Counted from the stretch's first letter, positions 12,052 through 22,180 are shown. The stretch is DNA of 64,000 nt from Elmis aenea (GCA_947652605.1 OX393577.1:52476108-52540107); one strand, 5' to 3'. Notes: generated by a model not told the origin, from the sequence alone. A program made the numbers and translations.

Positions 12052-13034
12052 CAGTGGCGGCTCGTGCATAAGCACTGCGGCACTGCAGCACCCCCAGCAA
12101 AAAAATGAAAAACCCAAATTTATTATTGTTTAAAAGAAAATATTAAAAACAATATTTACAAGCATGATATACATGCAATTATACATGTTAAAGATATAAA
12201 TTGCGTTTGGAAATCGTGAAAAGAGTGATTAAACGCTTTATAGCTACATTGCGAACAGTGGAACTGCCAGCCAGAGCAGTTCCGCTTTTATAATATTCGG
12301 TTAGTCTCGGGCTAGACACAGGGCTAGATCCGGCGATATTCGTTGTCTGCAAGTAAATGCAACACCGGCACTGCCAATTTCGCAGTTCCGATACAGTTGA
12401 CCATATGCAAAGTGGATGATGCTTTAGCTTTAGCGCGTACGCCAGAACAGGACAGTGGCTTTATTAGTTTGCGCTACGGAAGTAAGATACGAAATTTTTT
12501 ATAATTATGTTGTTATACCAGAAAAGAATTCCATAATTTTAGAGGATTGCTGGAACTATTAAATGCATTAAACGAAGAAAACTTAGCAAGTGTTTTTAGT
12601 GAATGATTAAACTTATCAAAATTTTAGTAACAATTCCATGGACTACTTCAGAAGCAGAAAGGTGTTTTTCCACTTTAAAAAGAGTAAAATCGTACTTAAG
12701 AAATACTATGACTATGAGTCAAGAACGGTTGACAGCACTATGTATGGTATCAATTGAAAAAACGATGGTTTCACAAATTAAAAATTTAAATGAAATGGTT
12801 ATTGAGAAATTTTGCCAAGGCAAAAATAGAAGAATGGAGTTTATTTTTAAATAATAGATTTTTGTAAATACGATTTTTTTTTCACGAATATAATTTTTGT
12901 AATAATATTTTTTGTATATCCCTTTATTATGAATAACAAATTTATTTAACATATACCTTTTTTTATGAACTTTTTAATAACCTGGCTATATATTAAACAG
13001 CACCCCTACTTAAAATTTTCACCGGCCGCCACTG
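12052..13034. mobile_element. internally deleted hAT element with perfect 8-bp target duplication
   Basis: Terminal inverted repeats CAGTGGCGGCTCGTG (left) and CACCGGCCGCCACTG (right) bound a 983-bp element. Identical 8-mers ATCTTAAT lie at 12044-12051 and 13035-13042. It contains only the 3' part of a hAT transposase (listed separately), so it is non-autonomous. It sits between the divergently transcribed zinc-finger gene and PSMG3, where it separates what was probably a compact shared promoter region. Confidence 0.93.
12603..12854 (+). pseudogene. hAT transposase C-terminal dimerisation fragment
   Basis: An 83-codon frame with the hallmark of the hAT C-terminal dimerisation region: a Pro-x-Thr-x-SEAERCFSTLKRVKSYLR stretch followed by MSQERLTALCMVSI. 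The DNA-binding BED finger and the catalytic RNase-H-like core are absent, because only about 550 bp separate the left terminus from this frame and that stretch is non-coding. It is a remnant left by internal deletion of a hAT element. It has an intact ATG and stop, so a short peptide could in principle be made, but no promoter is evident. Confidence 0.85.
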
Positions 13035-13120
13035 ATCTTAATATTAACTAAACACTAGAGATATTTACGCACACTTAGGTTATGTCCCAGAACATAGGTT
13101 ATGTCTCTTCTTCTATGGTC

Positions 13121-13341
13121 GGAGTGCGTTCAGCGAATTCGAAACTGGTGTTGGTGCGCTGTGCGCGCCTTGTAGTGTATCAACCGGTGCGCACACCCGC
13201 ACACCAGTCCCAGGTGGGGTGTAAAATGTGCATATTGTGTGCACACCAAACGAATTTTTGAACGCAATGCATTTGAGGTTTTTGATACACAGCACACCAG
13301 TTTCGAACACAGAACATGTTTCGAATTCCTGAACGCACTCC
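13121..13341. mobile_element. short inverted-repeat element (GGAGTGCGTTCA ends) just upstream of PSMG3
   Basis: The left end GGAGTGCGTTCAGCGAATTC returns inverted at the right end (GAATTCCTGAACGCACTCC). Inner blocks CGAAACTGGTGT and TGTATCAA are also mirrored. No clear target duplication is visible. The element is GC-richer than its surroundings (CGCGCC, GGTGCGCACACC) and ends 65 bp before the PSMG3 ATG, so it lies in the promoter or 5' UTR. One reading frame of PSMG3 runs open back into it, but homology to the family starts only after 13407. Confidence 0.7.
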
Positions 13342-13406
13342 TTTTCAAATACCCTAACCTCAAATATCAACTTCGTACTTGTGAGTTTTTCAGTCCGAAA
13401 TGCAAA

Positions 13407-13838
13407 ATGGAATTAGTGAATCTTGTAAAGTCGATGTCTATGGAAGATGTTGAAGAACCAAGTTCAAATTTTCACGTTTATGCAGTAAAAGTTGGTGAAC
13501 ATCATACCGACATTGTGTGTGGAGAATTTACAAACAAGCATCTAATAATTGCAACCCAATACGGCAAAATTGGAAGTTTATTGAAAGTTTCAGTTGACCA
13601 AGTTGCAAACGGTATTAACGTCTCAGAACCAGTTTATTCAATAAACGTTGTGTTTGGTACAGACGATATCCAACAACAAGCAGCTGCACGTTTCATTGCA
13701 GAAAAATTGAATATACGAAAACCCTTGATGTTATTCTTGTGCTTAAAGGATTACGAAACTCATACTGTTAGGGGAGTTGTAGAAGCCTTACTAAATATTC
13801 CTGAAAAAGAAGGTAACCCACAACCGAGTAACAATTAG
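13407..13838 (+). CDS. PSMG3: proteasome assembly chaperone 3
   Basis: A 143-residue single-exon product. PSMG3 (PAC3) pairs with PSMG4 and helps assemble the alpha ring of the 20S core proteasome in the cytosol. The conserved core is easily aligned by eye to the family: TDIVCGEFTNKHLIIATQYG (about residues 30-49), KIGSLLKVS, SEPVYSINVVFGTDD and LFLCLKDYETHTVRGVVEAL near the C-terminus. The frame is open upstream to an ATG at 13239. I chose 13407 because family similarity starts just after it, and because the upstream extension lies within an inverted-repeat transposon. Context GCAAAATGG is acceptable for initiation. The stop codon is followed after only 8 nt by the GPN2 start codon, suggesting a shared transcript. 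The human protein is about 122 residues. Confidence 0.92.
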   Translation: MELVNLVKSMSMEDVEEPSSNFHVYAVKVGEHHTDIVCGEFTNKHLIIATQYGKIGSLLKVSVDQVANGINVSEPVYSINVVFGTDDIQQQAAARFIAEKLNIRKPLMLFLCLKDYETHTVRGVVEALLNIPEKEGNPQPSNN

Positions 13839-13846
13839 TTTTAAAA

Positions 13847-14398
13847 ATGGCTTTGGTAAAACGATTTAAAACTGCACATACCTTTTTTGGGCAACTAGTT
13901 ATAGGTCCACCAGGCTCTGGCAAAACAACCTATTGTGCAAAAATAACAGATTTTTACCAAGAAAAGTTGAATCGTAAATGTGTTGTGATTAATTTAGATC
14001 CTGCAAATGAAAATATGACCTATAAACCTGCAGTCGATGTAATGGAGTTGATTTCAGTTGAAGAAGCGATGAATAATTTGAATTTAGGTCCCAACGGTGC
14101 ATTGATGTACTGCATGGAATATTTAGAACAGAATTGCGATTGGTTATTGACAAAACTTGAAAGTGTCAAAGATTGCTATTTAATTTTTGATACGCCTGGA
14201 CAGGTTGAACTATACACTCATCATAGTTCTATTAAAAACATTTTTGCTAAGTTACAAGAACGGGGCTATCACTTATGTACTGTGCATATGGTGGATTCTC
14301 ATTATTGTTCTGATGCAACCAAATTTATATCAACATTACTTTTATCGTTATCGACAATGTTACAGATTGGTTTGCCACATGTTAACGTCCTCAGCAAA
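13847..14398 (+). CDS. GPN2: GPN-loop GTPase 2, exon 1
   Basis: Encodes residues 1-184 of a 299-residue GPN-loop GTPase, matching GPN2 throughout. GPN2 is a cytosolic GTPase that, with GPN1/GPN3, takes part in assembly and nuclear import of RNA polymerase II. Visible motifs: P-loop GPPGSGKT at residues 20-27, LDPAN at 50-54, the diagnostic GPN triplet at 81-83 inside LGPNGALMY, and the switch-II motif DTPGQVEL at 115-122. The exon ends in NVLSK and the donor GTATGT follows at 14399. The guanine-specificity motif SK-x-D is completed by exon 2. The start ATG has a strong context (AAAAATGG) and lies 8 nt after the PSMG3 stop codon. Confidence 0.95.
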
Positions 14399-14446
14399 GT
14401 ATGTTAAAAATTCTAGTTGAATGTTAATTTAATACATCTTTTATAG

Positions 14447-14683
14447 GCTGATTTATTAAAAAAACATTCCACCAAGTTGGAATTTGGTTTGGATTTTTAC
14501 TTAGATGTTTTGGATCTGCAGTATTTATTGCAACTTCTTGATGATGGTCCCTTTACATCGAGATTTAAGAAGTTAAATGCTGCCTTAGTAGATCTGGTGC
14601 AAGATTACAGTTTAGTTTATTTTATACCATTAGATATTAACTCTGACAAAAGTCTCCTGCAGTTGAAAAGTGCAGTAGATAAA
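14447..14683 (+). CDS. GPN2: GPN-loop GTPase 2, exon 2
   Basis: Follows a 48-bp phase-0 intron (GTATGT...TTATAG). It encodes ADLLKKHSTKLEFGLDFYLD and onward, 79 residues. Joined to exon 1 it gives SK-AD, the G4-type specificity motif as in other GPN2 proteins, and the DLQYLLQLL and DYSLVYFIPLDI segments are typical. It ends AVDK at the donor GTAAGT (14684), again phase 0. Intron 2 is 1160 bp because of a foldback transposon. Confidence 0.94.
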
Positions 14684-14781
14684 GTAAGTATAACCTGTTA
14701 ATAACTATATATTATTTTAAAGTATATTTAACGAATATTGTAAAAGTCGCTGCTGGATTATTTTTTTCTCAAGTTAATATA

Positions 14782-15812
14782 CAGGGTGTTTGGAATTCGA
14801 GTTTTAATATGTGAATTTCACTTATTGTTAAAGCTAAAATATAGGTTTAAATTTGGCAAAGTTGCTCATTAACATTGGAAATACCAAACGGTATCCAAGA
14901 AAATTGGGAAAAACTGAAAAATACAGTTTTTGAAAATCGTCTATAACTCCTTTGGTTTATAAAATATTTCAAATGGGTAAAAACATTGCTAAGCACTTTT
15001 TAAGCCAAATCGGATGGTAATCACTAATTTTGCTAGGTCAATTTGTTTTTTATTTGATTACGTAAATACCAAAATTTACACTCATACGAAAATATAAAGT
15101 TGGTCGTCATAAAACAAAAACAAATTGACCTAGGAAAAATGGTAATTTATGCTTGTTGGAGACCAGCGCGGCTGTCAGGTATTAACGCTATTTTCTCGTG
15201 TTTAAACGCTACTTTCACATGTAAGCGTTTGGGCGTAAAACTCATTATAAAGGTTTTTGCAATCCATTAAAAATACTTTCACCGACCTTTAACCTCATCC
15301 TCGTTCGCTTGAACAATAATAAAGGGTCAGGTTAAAGGTTGGTTAAGGTTTTCTGTTTTTTAAATGCATAGGATAAATTAAATGTAGGCCATACATGTGT
15401 AATGGGTCACAACATTCATAAATACTTTTACGCACAAACGCTTACAAGTGAACACAGCGTTCATATGACAGCACCACCGGTCTCCAACAAGCATAAATTA
15501 CCGGAAAAATTAGTGATTAGCATCGGATTTGGCTTCAAACATTTGAAATATTGTGTACTCCAAAGGGATTATGGATGATTTTCAAAAATTATATTTTATG
15601 ATTTTCCCTCGACACCGAAAGGTACAAGAGGAAACGATTAAGAAAAAGAAGAAGATTTTTCCCCTTTTCTTAAATACGGTTTGAGATATTTCTGATTTTT
15701 CTTCGGATTATTTATGAACACCAGTTTTAGCAACTTTGCCAAATTCAAACCTATACTCCAGCTATTATAATAAGCGAGATCCCCATGTTAAAGTGGAATT
15801 TCAAACACCCGG
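14782..15812. mobile_element. 1.03-kb foldback element inside GPN2 intron 2
   Basis: Starts TA-CAGGGTGTTTGGAATTCGA and ends with the inverted CACCCGG-TA (one mismatch to the canonical CACCCTG). Arms pair over about 370 bp, for example CGTCTATAACTCCTTTGG at the left against its complement near 15555. An inner, distinct inverted segment (ACGCTTACA...TGTAAGCGT type) lies at about 15150-15490. It fills nearly all of the intron: exon 3 begins 31 bp after it. The same family occurs at 29107 and 49323. Non-coding. Confidence 0.85.
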
Positions 15813-15843
15813 TATATGCTTTACAAAATATTTTTGTTTCAAG

Positions 15844-15954
15844 GCAAATGGATATGTTTATGGAAGTGGCGAAGAGAGAAATATTCAAGCATTATTGTCT
15901 TGTGCTGTTGGTGCTCGAACTGAATCAGAAAGATTTGATGCGGACTATATGTAG
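15844..15954 (+). CDS. GPN2: GPN-loop GTPase 2, exon 3 (C-terminus)
   Basis: Encodes the last 36 residues, ANGYVYGSGEERNIQALLSC and the remainder up to the TAG at 15952-15954. The acceptor is TTTCAAG at 15843. The AVDK-ANGY junction and the alanine-rich LLSCAVGAR helix match the C-terminal part of GPN2 proteins. The exact acceptor was chosen because it restores that junction in phase 0. An AATAAA at 16343-16348 is a possible poly(A) signal. SEM1 lies 507 bp beyond on the opposite strand. Confidence 0.9.
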   Translation, partial: ANGYVYGSGEERNIQALLSCAVGARTESERFDADYM

Positions 15955-16461
15955 CATTTTTATAATGTGTATATTTTTACTAAAACATGTTTAGTATATC
16001 TTAAGAAAATACATAATTTGTAATGGAATTAAACAGTAAATGTTTTAATATTGGGTATAAAAATTGTTATTTTTGTTGGTTGACCTGAAATCTTAAATTG
16101 ATTTAAATCTTTTCTTTTGATAAATAATTTGATTCGACTGTAATCATAACTTTGTTTGAAATTAAAAAAAAATATACAGAATTTTCAATCCTAAACAATT
16201 TTTTAAATTAAGGTGTCAACATTTTTCACAAATTTATGGTTTTTATAAAAATTTGTTAAATTAAAAACTTACAATTTGTACTACTGGTTACTTCCGATTA
16301 TTCATTGTTCACGTTTTGATTAAAATGCTTTAGTCTTGAAGTAATAAAACCATAATTTTATTATCAAATTACATCAATTTATAACTTAAGAATTATGCAA
16401 GTAACATCTATATTAATCGAAGTGAATTTTGTTGAAATCAAATTGTTTGATGCTGTTCACC

Positions 16462-16501
16462 CTAAGTTGCTGGTTTTGCCTTTTGTTTTTCTAGCTGGGC
16501 C
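16462..16501 (-). CDS. SEM1: 26S proteasome subunit SEM1/DSS1, exon 3
   Basis: A 40-bp terminal exon completing an Arg codon and then reading AQLEKQKAKPAT before TAG (16464-16462). The acceptor TTTTAG immediately precedes it. The AxLEK sequence after the splice matches the end of SEM1 proteins (xQLRAELEK in relatives). A minus-strand AATAAA at 16362-16357 lies about 100 nt beyond the stop and is a good poly(A) candidate. The exon is far too short for ordinary ORF finding. It was located by looking for the expected C-terminal helix. Confidence 0.85.
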
Positions 16502-16983
16502 CTAAAATATATATGAATAAAACCATTAATATAATACATTTCAACACCCCATTAAATAAATAGTTTGGCTGTATCAGGATAATGTTTGGTGATTTTGAAT
16601 AACGATGGGTGCTTTATTCACATGTTGTAGTCTTGCATAAACATTAGAATATTAAAGCGTGATTTGTCATATTAGAAAAAAATTTTGCATTTTAAATACA
16701 TTATACACATTAGTCATTCTTAATGAATGGCAAAAATTACTTCATGTTTTATAATAACCGCGAAACAGTTCTATTATCTATTATATAATGTTAATGCTTA
16801 TACAGCACTTCTGCATGTGAAAAAAGGATTTTTGTTAAACCGTTTCAGTCCTCTATTGTTAAATATTACCTACTAAATACATTGGTCACTCAATTATCAC
16901 TGCCGTTTATGTATGATACTATACGTCTACTGCCAATTACAGAAAGAAGCACACTATTGTCTACTACACACACTAATTCATAC

Positions 16984-17080
16984 CTTAATTGTTTATTGAA
17001 GTCATCTTCTACATTATCATCCTCCCAATTATCTTCCCATACACTTATATCTTGTTCATCTTTATCTTTTCCCGTCCAAT
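16984..17080 (-). CDS. SEM1: 26S proteasome subunit SEM1/DSS1, exon 2
   Basis: Encodes the signature core [20 protein letters not shown] followed by [16 protein letters not shown]1 is a small acidic, disordered protein of the proteasome regulatory lid that also binds BRCA2 and PCI-domain complexes. The Trp-x-Glu-Asp-Asn-Trp and Asp-Phe clusters are the ubiquitin-binding and BRCA2-binding residues of the family. Acceptor TTGTAG lies at 17081-17082 and donor GTATGA at 16983. The intron 2 sequence (16502-16983) shows no other feature. Confidence 0.95.
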
Positions 17081-17133
17081 CTACAACAAAGGCAAGTTTG
17101 AGGGTGCAAGTCATTACAACATAACCTATTTAC

Positions 17134-17209
17134 CTTCTACTGGGAATTCTTCAAATTCATCATCTTCTTCGAGTAGCCCAAGATCAAGTTTAGGTTTGTT
17201 ATCAGCCAT
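17134..17209 (-). CDS. SEM1: 26S proteasome subunit SEM1/DSS1, exon 1
   Basis: Encodes MADNKPKLDLGLLEEDDEFE plus EFPVE and the first base of an Asp codon. The donor is GTAAAT, and a short 53-bp intron follows. The LDLGLLEEDDEFEEFP stretch is nearly invariant in animal SEM1. Total protein is 70 residues, the usual family length. The gene is convergent with GPN2. With PSMG3 it is the second proteasome-related gene within 4 kb. Confidence 0.95.
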
Positions 17210-19700
17210 TTTTAAAATTTAATAACCTTTGTACAAACAAAATATATTTGTTTTTGCTTGAACGAAATGTCAAACCGTGACAAACAATTTTGTAGGTTAA
17301 CGATTGTTGTTTTACAGGGCTACCACAATACAGCCACAGAACACTACATACAGCTTAACTGCTTGAAGCTAGCAACGAATTAGCTATTCGATCCTTATCG
17401 TTAAAGTTACGTGAATTTAATTACTCTCGTCACAAAATCATTCTGCTTTTACTAATGAAAAAACGAACGGACTTTTTTACATGTATATTTTAGTTCTGGC
17501 AACATAAATGGGATATTAAACATGAAACATCTTAACAACCATTACATATACATAAATTACTATTTAACTATTACTAACACAAATTGACTGTCAATATAAT
17601 AGGGTTATATAAAAAAATTACAATTTTTATTGTTCATACATTAGTTACATATAGTCAGCACACGTTAATTTAATAATTTACGCTTTCAGTCTACAACATT
17701 TTCATATGCAAACATATATACTTTAAGTCTTTTGGATAGGCTATATGTTGTGCAATGAATAATGAATGTGTAAGACTGTTACAAATCAAAAATCATCAAA
17801 TACCTTCAATGTAGGGCTCGATTTATTGAGAGTATGTGATAATTTTTAAAAATATGAATTGCCATGATATTCGCTCATTCATTTTTTTTACATTTACATA
17901 CAAGTAATACAAAAAAATCTTAAGTATCTACATTGTATGTACAACACTAGAAAGCTTACAAACTTAAGATTTTGCATTATCATTTAATTGTTTATCTATT
18001 TACAGAATGCTCAGGCTCATGCCTTAAGAAAGGTAGATATAGATACAATAATAATATCGGGCTGTGACTAGAACTGAGATAACTACTAAAAAATTCAGTT
18101 AGATCATTTTCATCCCTGAATAAATAACGAAAAGTTGCGCACATAAAACATAGTCGGTTTAAATGTACATTTGTTACCTTAACTAAATATAAAATATACA
18201 CACGATCAAACAAAGTCGCGTGATATTTATATATATACAAGTAATTTTTATCTAATGATGAATCTACATCAATATACAATAAGAATTGCTAATCAATAAA
18301 AATATAATTACTAATATACAGTCAAACATTGACACCATAAGCACAGCAAATGTTTATTTTTGATATTTATAGAGGTAATTAAAGGTGTCTGGAATCAGTA
18401 ATTTGAACAAAAGTCCAAAGTTATTTAAACAATAATTTAAATTGAAAGGAGTGTTGCTTTTGTAAAAACTATTTTTCAGATTATATATAAAATTCAAAGA
18501 TCTAGTTTCGTATTGTTAAACACGTTTGCGGTTTTCTAAAAATTCCAAGTTTCAGGAAAACAAAAGTTCTTGTTCATGTCGACGCAGTCTTTTAACAACA
18601 TTTCATGTGATATAGGTTAAAATTTCTTAAGTCAAAGAACCCTGTAAAAAAGCTGTTTAGGAAATGTACAAGTATTGGTGACCCATTCATATGCACATCG
18701 CACATGACTAAAATACAAAGAAATATATGACTATTTTTTAAAACGTTTTTAAACGTGGGTTAAAAAGTGTAGGTTAAACATTAAAAATTATTGCTTTTGT
18801 GCAAAAAGTGGTCATTGAAAATCGTGAGACAACTAAAAAGATTATTTAGTTTTGGGTCTTCCATAAGCTCACAGATGGACGAAGACAATAAAGTCAAAAG
18901 GAGCTAAGATATACGTTAAATAAACTGAAAATGAAAAGTCTAACCATGTTTAGTATAAAGTGCCTTAATGTAAATTTAACAGATTTGTCAGAATCAGTTA
19001 GATTGACATCAAGGCACTCTTGTTAATTATCTCGTCATAGAAAAGGCAATTTAATAATATTACTAAGATGTTGCAACAAAAGTGCGGATTTTTGAATGCA
19101 AGCTTTCAATGATGGGATACAGAGGCGTAGCGAGCGTACGTGGTGCCCAGGAGTAACCCACGAACAGCCAATTTCACGAGGTTAGTCATGCTTATACAAA
19201 GTGTTTCATAAATATTGCGAAAAAATTCAGGTGGTGATTCCTTATCGAAAATTAAGGGGAGGTCTTTCATATATTTTTTTTCCTTAGACGTCTCCTTTCT
19301 GAGTTACACCCCCCAAGAGGGGAGCGTAAAATCAGGTTTTTATTTTATTTTTCAAATTTGGATAAATGTAGAAGAATGATATTTGGTAGATGTTTTATAC
19401 TTATTAAAAGGTTTCCCCTAGTAATATTACCAATCATCTTCCACATTCACAGGGGGCTGAAAAGTGCGACCCCTGTTGTTTTTTTTGTCAGAACTTTCTG
19501 GTGGGTTGAAACTTTTGCAAATTTCTAATTATTTTTTTTGAAAGATTGATTCATTTAGAAACTTTTTTGTTCTTTAGTTGTTCTCGTAAAACCTACCGTT
19601 TTTGAGTAAAAAATAAAACAAGTCAACATGAACCATCAAATATTCCAATATAACGACTCATTTTGGTGCTCCATGGTTTGTTTATGTGTTCGTAGAAAAA
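17210..19700. other. non-coding stretch
   Basis: No gene recognised. The first ~200 bases should contain the SEM1 promoter. At about 19131 a CAGAGGCGTAGCGAGCG block resembles a hAT-type terminus, but no matching second end is found. Around 19240-19480 there are C-rich blocks resembling degraded retroelement sequence, without an open frame. Confidence 0.45.
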
Positions 19701-19811
19701 GTAAGTTACATAACACGAGTTGTAAAGCAATTACGCAACGTGAAAATACGCACTCGCAACTTTTCCACTCGTGCGTTATATGCCTTTTACAACTCTTGTT
19801 ATGTAATATAG
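19701..19811. repeat. short inverted-repeat element
   Basis: About 111 bp. GTTACATAACACGAGTTGTA on the left is mirrored by TACAACTCTTGTTATGTAAT on the right, and the two AACGTGAAAA / TTTTCCACTCG inner flanks also pair partly. It looks like a small MITE. No target duplication could be fixed. Confidence 0.6.
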
Positions 19812-19815
19812 TATT

Positions 19816-19992
19816 AAGGCTCTATTGCACAAAGCAACACTTATGGCCCGATTGCATAAAAGTTGAACCTGGGATTAAACCATGTTAATCCTTAAAGTAA
19901 GCATAATCGCAGCATAATTAGTGCTGATATGGCCTGGTTTTAGTGATTAACTTGTGTTTTAACACCAGTGTTGCTTTGTGCAATCGGGCTTT
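19816..19992. repeat. MITE with CAAAGCAACACT inverted ends
   Basis: AAGGCTCTATTGCACAAAGC with following AACACT at the left is mirrored by AGTGTTGCTTTGTGCAATCG at the right. A second nested pair (CCCGATTGCATAAA near 19847) uses the same motif. Related CAATCGGAC sequence recurs at about 20110, so the element may have been duplicated or truncated locally. Non-coding. Confidence 0.6.
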
Positions 19993-20441
19993 AGTGTTCA
20001 TACATGTTCCCTAAAACTGGGCAATATCAGCGTCAGTAGTGCTGTGATTGCGCCTAGTTTTAGGGTTAACATGTATGTTACCCCTAGCAAATGCTTTGTA
20101 TTATACAATCGGACAAAAATGTTGTTAACTCCGTATTATCCTGCTAACATCATTAAAACAATAACTCAATTGCGTGAAATGTTTCGATTGCATAATAATG
20201 TTATTCTGTTTGGTAATTTTTTTTATATTTTCGCTCTAGCAGTTAAATAAAAAAATGTTAATAAAAAGCTTTAAGTATTTTATTTGAGTTAGGAGCTGAA
20301 TAAGAACAATATGGAATTAAAAAGATTTCGACCGAGTTAACCCTTTGTAAAAGAAATTGCTGCACTTTAATTTCATTTCTAAAACCCTCCAACATAAAAA
20401 CAAATTACTTAATGAGTTTTTCTTTAGCGGAAAATCTGTGT

Positions 20442-20768
20442 TTAATTTTTTGTTTCGTGAATAAATATGTCAAGCTCGCCAAAATTTACATTTTCACGTG
20501 TACACTCTTTAGACGATTTTCTTGTTTTTGCGACAAGGATCTTTACAAGTTGTTGCGGCGTAGGTACCTCTTTCTGTCTGTGACATAATAATGGAAAAAC
20601 TGAAAGAAGTACAAATAATTTGTTAAAGAAAAACATAATTTTATGAAGTAATTCAATCTTGTTTGACTTTAACTTCGCGATTTTCTGGCACTGAGGGCAG
20701 GCATCAAATACGAACAAACATAACTCTTGACATTTTCCATGTGCGTTTGAGTATTGAGTCCTCGTCAA
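20442..20768 (-). other. unrecognised 108-codon open frame
   Basis: An open minus-strand frame without recognisable domain. The last ~45 residues (KEVPTPQQLVKILVAKTRKS and following) have protein-like composition. The middle is a hydrophobic stretch that could be intron read-through, since CTTTCAG at about 20600 would serve as a splice acceptor. It may be a chance frame, an orphan exon or a transposon remnant. No function is proposed. Confidence 0.18.
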
Positions 20769-21549
20769 TTCGAAGTGAAAAATGTTGGAAGAAGTTTATT
20801 TGGACAACTAGGTAACATTATGTGATTGACCCGAAATGTAAGGGTTTTCAAGATTTCTTTTTAAGAAGTTGATAACCAATTAATATCCTAAGCAAGTTTT
20901 CCGCGAATTTTATTTAGCAATGAGCTAGTCTTGGGCTGGATATACACTTATAAATGGAGTTCTTTGTATAATATTAAAAGCGTACGTTTATTATTCACAA
21001 CAAAAAACCACTCAGTTTTTATAAATGCAAGTCAATTAAATCTATAAATACACCAAAATTGATAAAACCGATGATCAACTAAATCTAATTTGGTGCGTTT
21101 ACTTAGGGCTCAGGGAGTTAGTATTTATATTATTATCATAATCGATTGGAGATAACAGATTTTCAATGTCGCTATTATTTTCATTACATCTAATAGATGT
21201 TGTGTCGGCCTTTTTGTAGTAAGATGACGTCAGTCGGTAGATAACTGTTAGTAAAATATACAGTCAAGTCGCAATTAAAACGAGTTCAAATAGCATAAAA
21301 TTTAATTCAATATAAATAAAATTTGACTTTGGGCAAATTCACTTAGTACGATTTTTTTATACAATTCAAATAGTGCGCTCAAATAAACTGGTCAAGTTAG
21401 TGATACGATACACCATTTAATTCGGGCCATTATAAAGATCTCGCTTAATGTAAGAGATAGAGATTAAGTTAAATTAGTAATAAGTTACATATCTTAGAGC
21501 TCAATACTCAGCGACACTCGAAAGTGAAAAAAAATGCGTCGTTAACTTA
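20769..21549. other. non-coding stretch
   Basis: AT-rich and without recognisable gene. At about 21400-21470 the sequence CACCATTTAATTCGGGCCAT followed by AAAGATCTCGCTTAATG resembles, inverted, the material at about 26940-26990. This suggests a remnant of one of the CAGGG-ended transposon families. Confidence 0.4.
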
Positions 21550-21557
21550 ATAGAAGT

Positions 21558-22180
21558 TCTAGGGTTACCAAATATCCCAAATTGTAACTTAGGGCAATTT
21601 CTGTTCAAATTTTTGCCAAAGTAGGACGTGGGACAAATTTTTTTTTTAATCTTAATTTTTAATTGTAACAAATACAAAATTTACATTTTCGTTTACGTTT
21701 ACCACTCATTATTACTCTAATTTAAATAATATTAAATATTCTTGATTATAATTAACAAATTTAAAGTAACTTACGTATCTACTTACGAATAATATATGGC
21801 CAAAAAGTAATGTCGGATTTATACAGAAGCTAGGGATTTTGTGTTTTTAAAACAAAAAGCACTGTTCCTTACCTACAAAAAGTATACGTTCTGAAAACTG
21901 ACATTTTAACGCGCGTAATTTAAAAAAGCAAATCATTACATTTGATTAAACAGTTTTTGAATTGATGAGAACCTGTACTTTTGAGCAAATACATATTTTT
22001 ATTTTCGAAAACAAAGTTGTACGATTTAAATTGCAAAAAAAATTCTTAAAAATCATACAATTTAAACAAAAAGCTGCAAAGTAGGACATTTTCAATCTTT
22101 TTTCGCAGGAGGTAGAACGGAGGACAGAATGATGAATTGTAGGACATGTCCTCCCAAAGTAGGACGTTTGGTAACCCTAG
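21558..22180. mobile_element. hAT-type MITE, CTAGGGTTACCAAA ends
   Basis: TCTAGGGTTACCAAATATCC at the left and GTTTGGTAACCCTAG at the right form terminal inverted repeats. Flanking 8-mers ATAGAAGT and ATAGAAGC differ at one base. Internal GTAGGAC-type repeats are present (near 21620, 22082 and 22160). A related terminus (GTAGGGTTACCAGA) occurs in the element that splits the 5S pseudogene at 30386-30882. Non-coding, 623 bp. Confidence 0.78.

Noticed and set aside
13113..13370. Two minus-strand frames of 77-85 codons upstream of PSMG3
   Set aside because: They lie in and around the inverted-repeat element 13121-13341 and mirror each other's composition; no protein family is recognised.
13239..13406. 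N-terminal extension of PSMG3 to the ATG at 13239
   Set aside because: The extension lies mostly in transposon sequence and no family similarity precedes 13407; the downstream ATG has adequate context.
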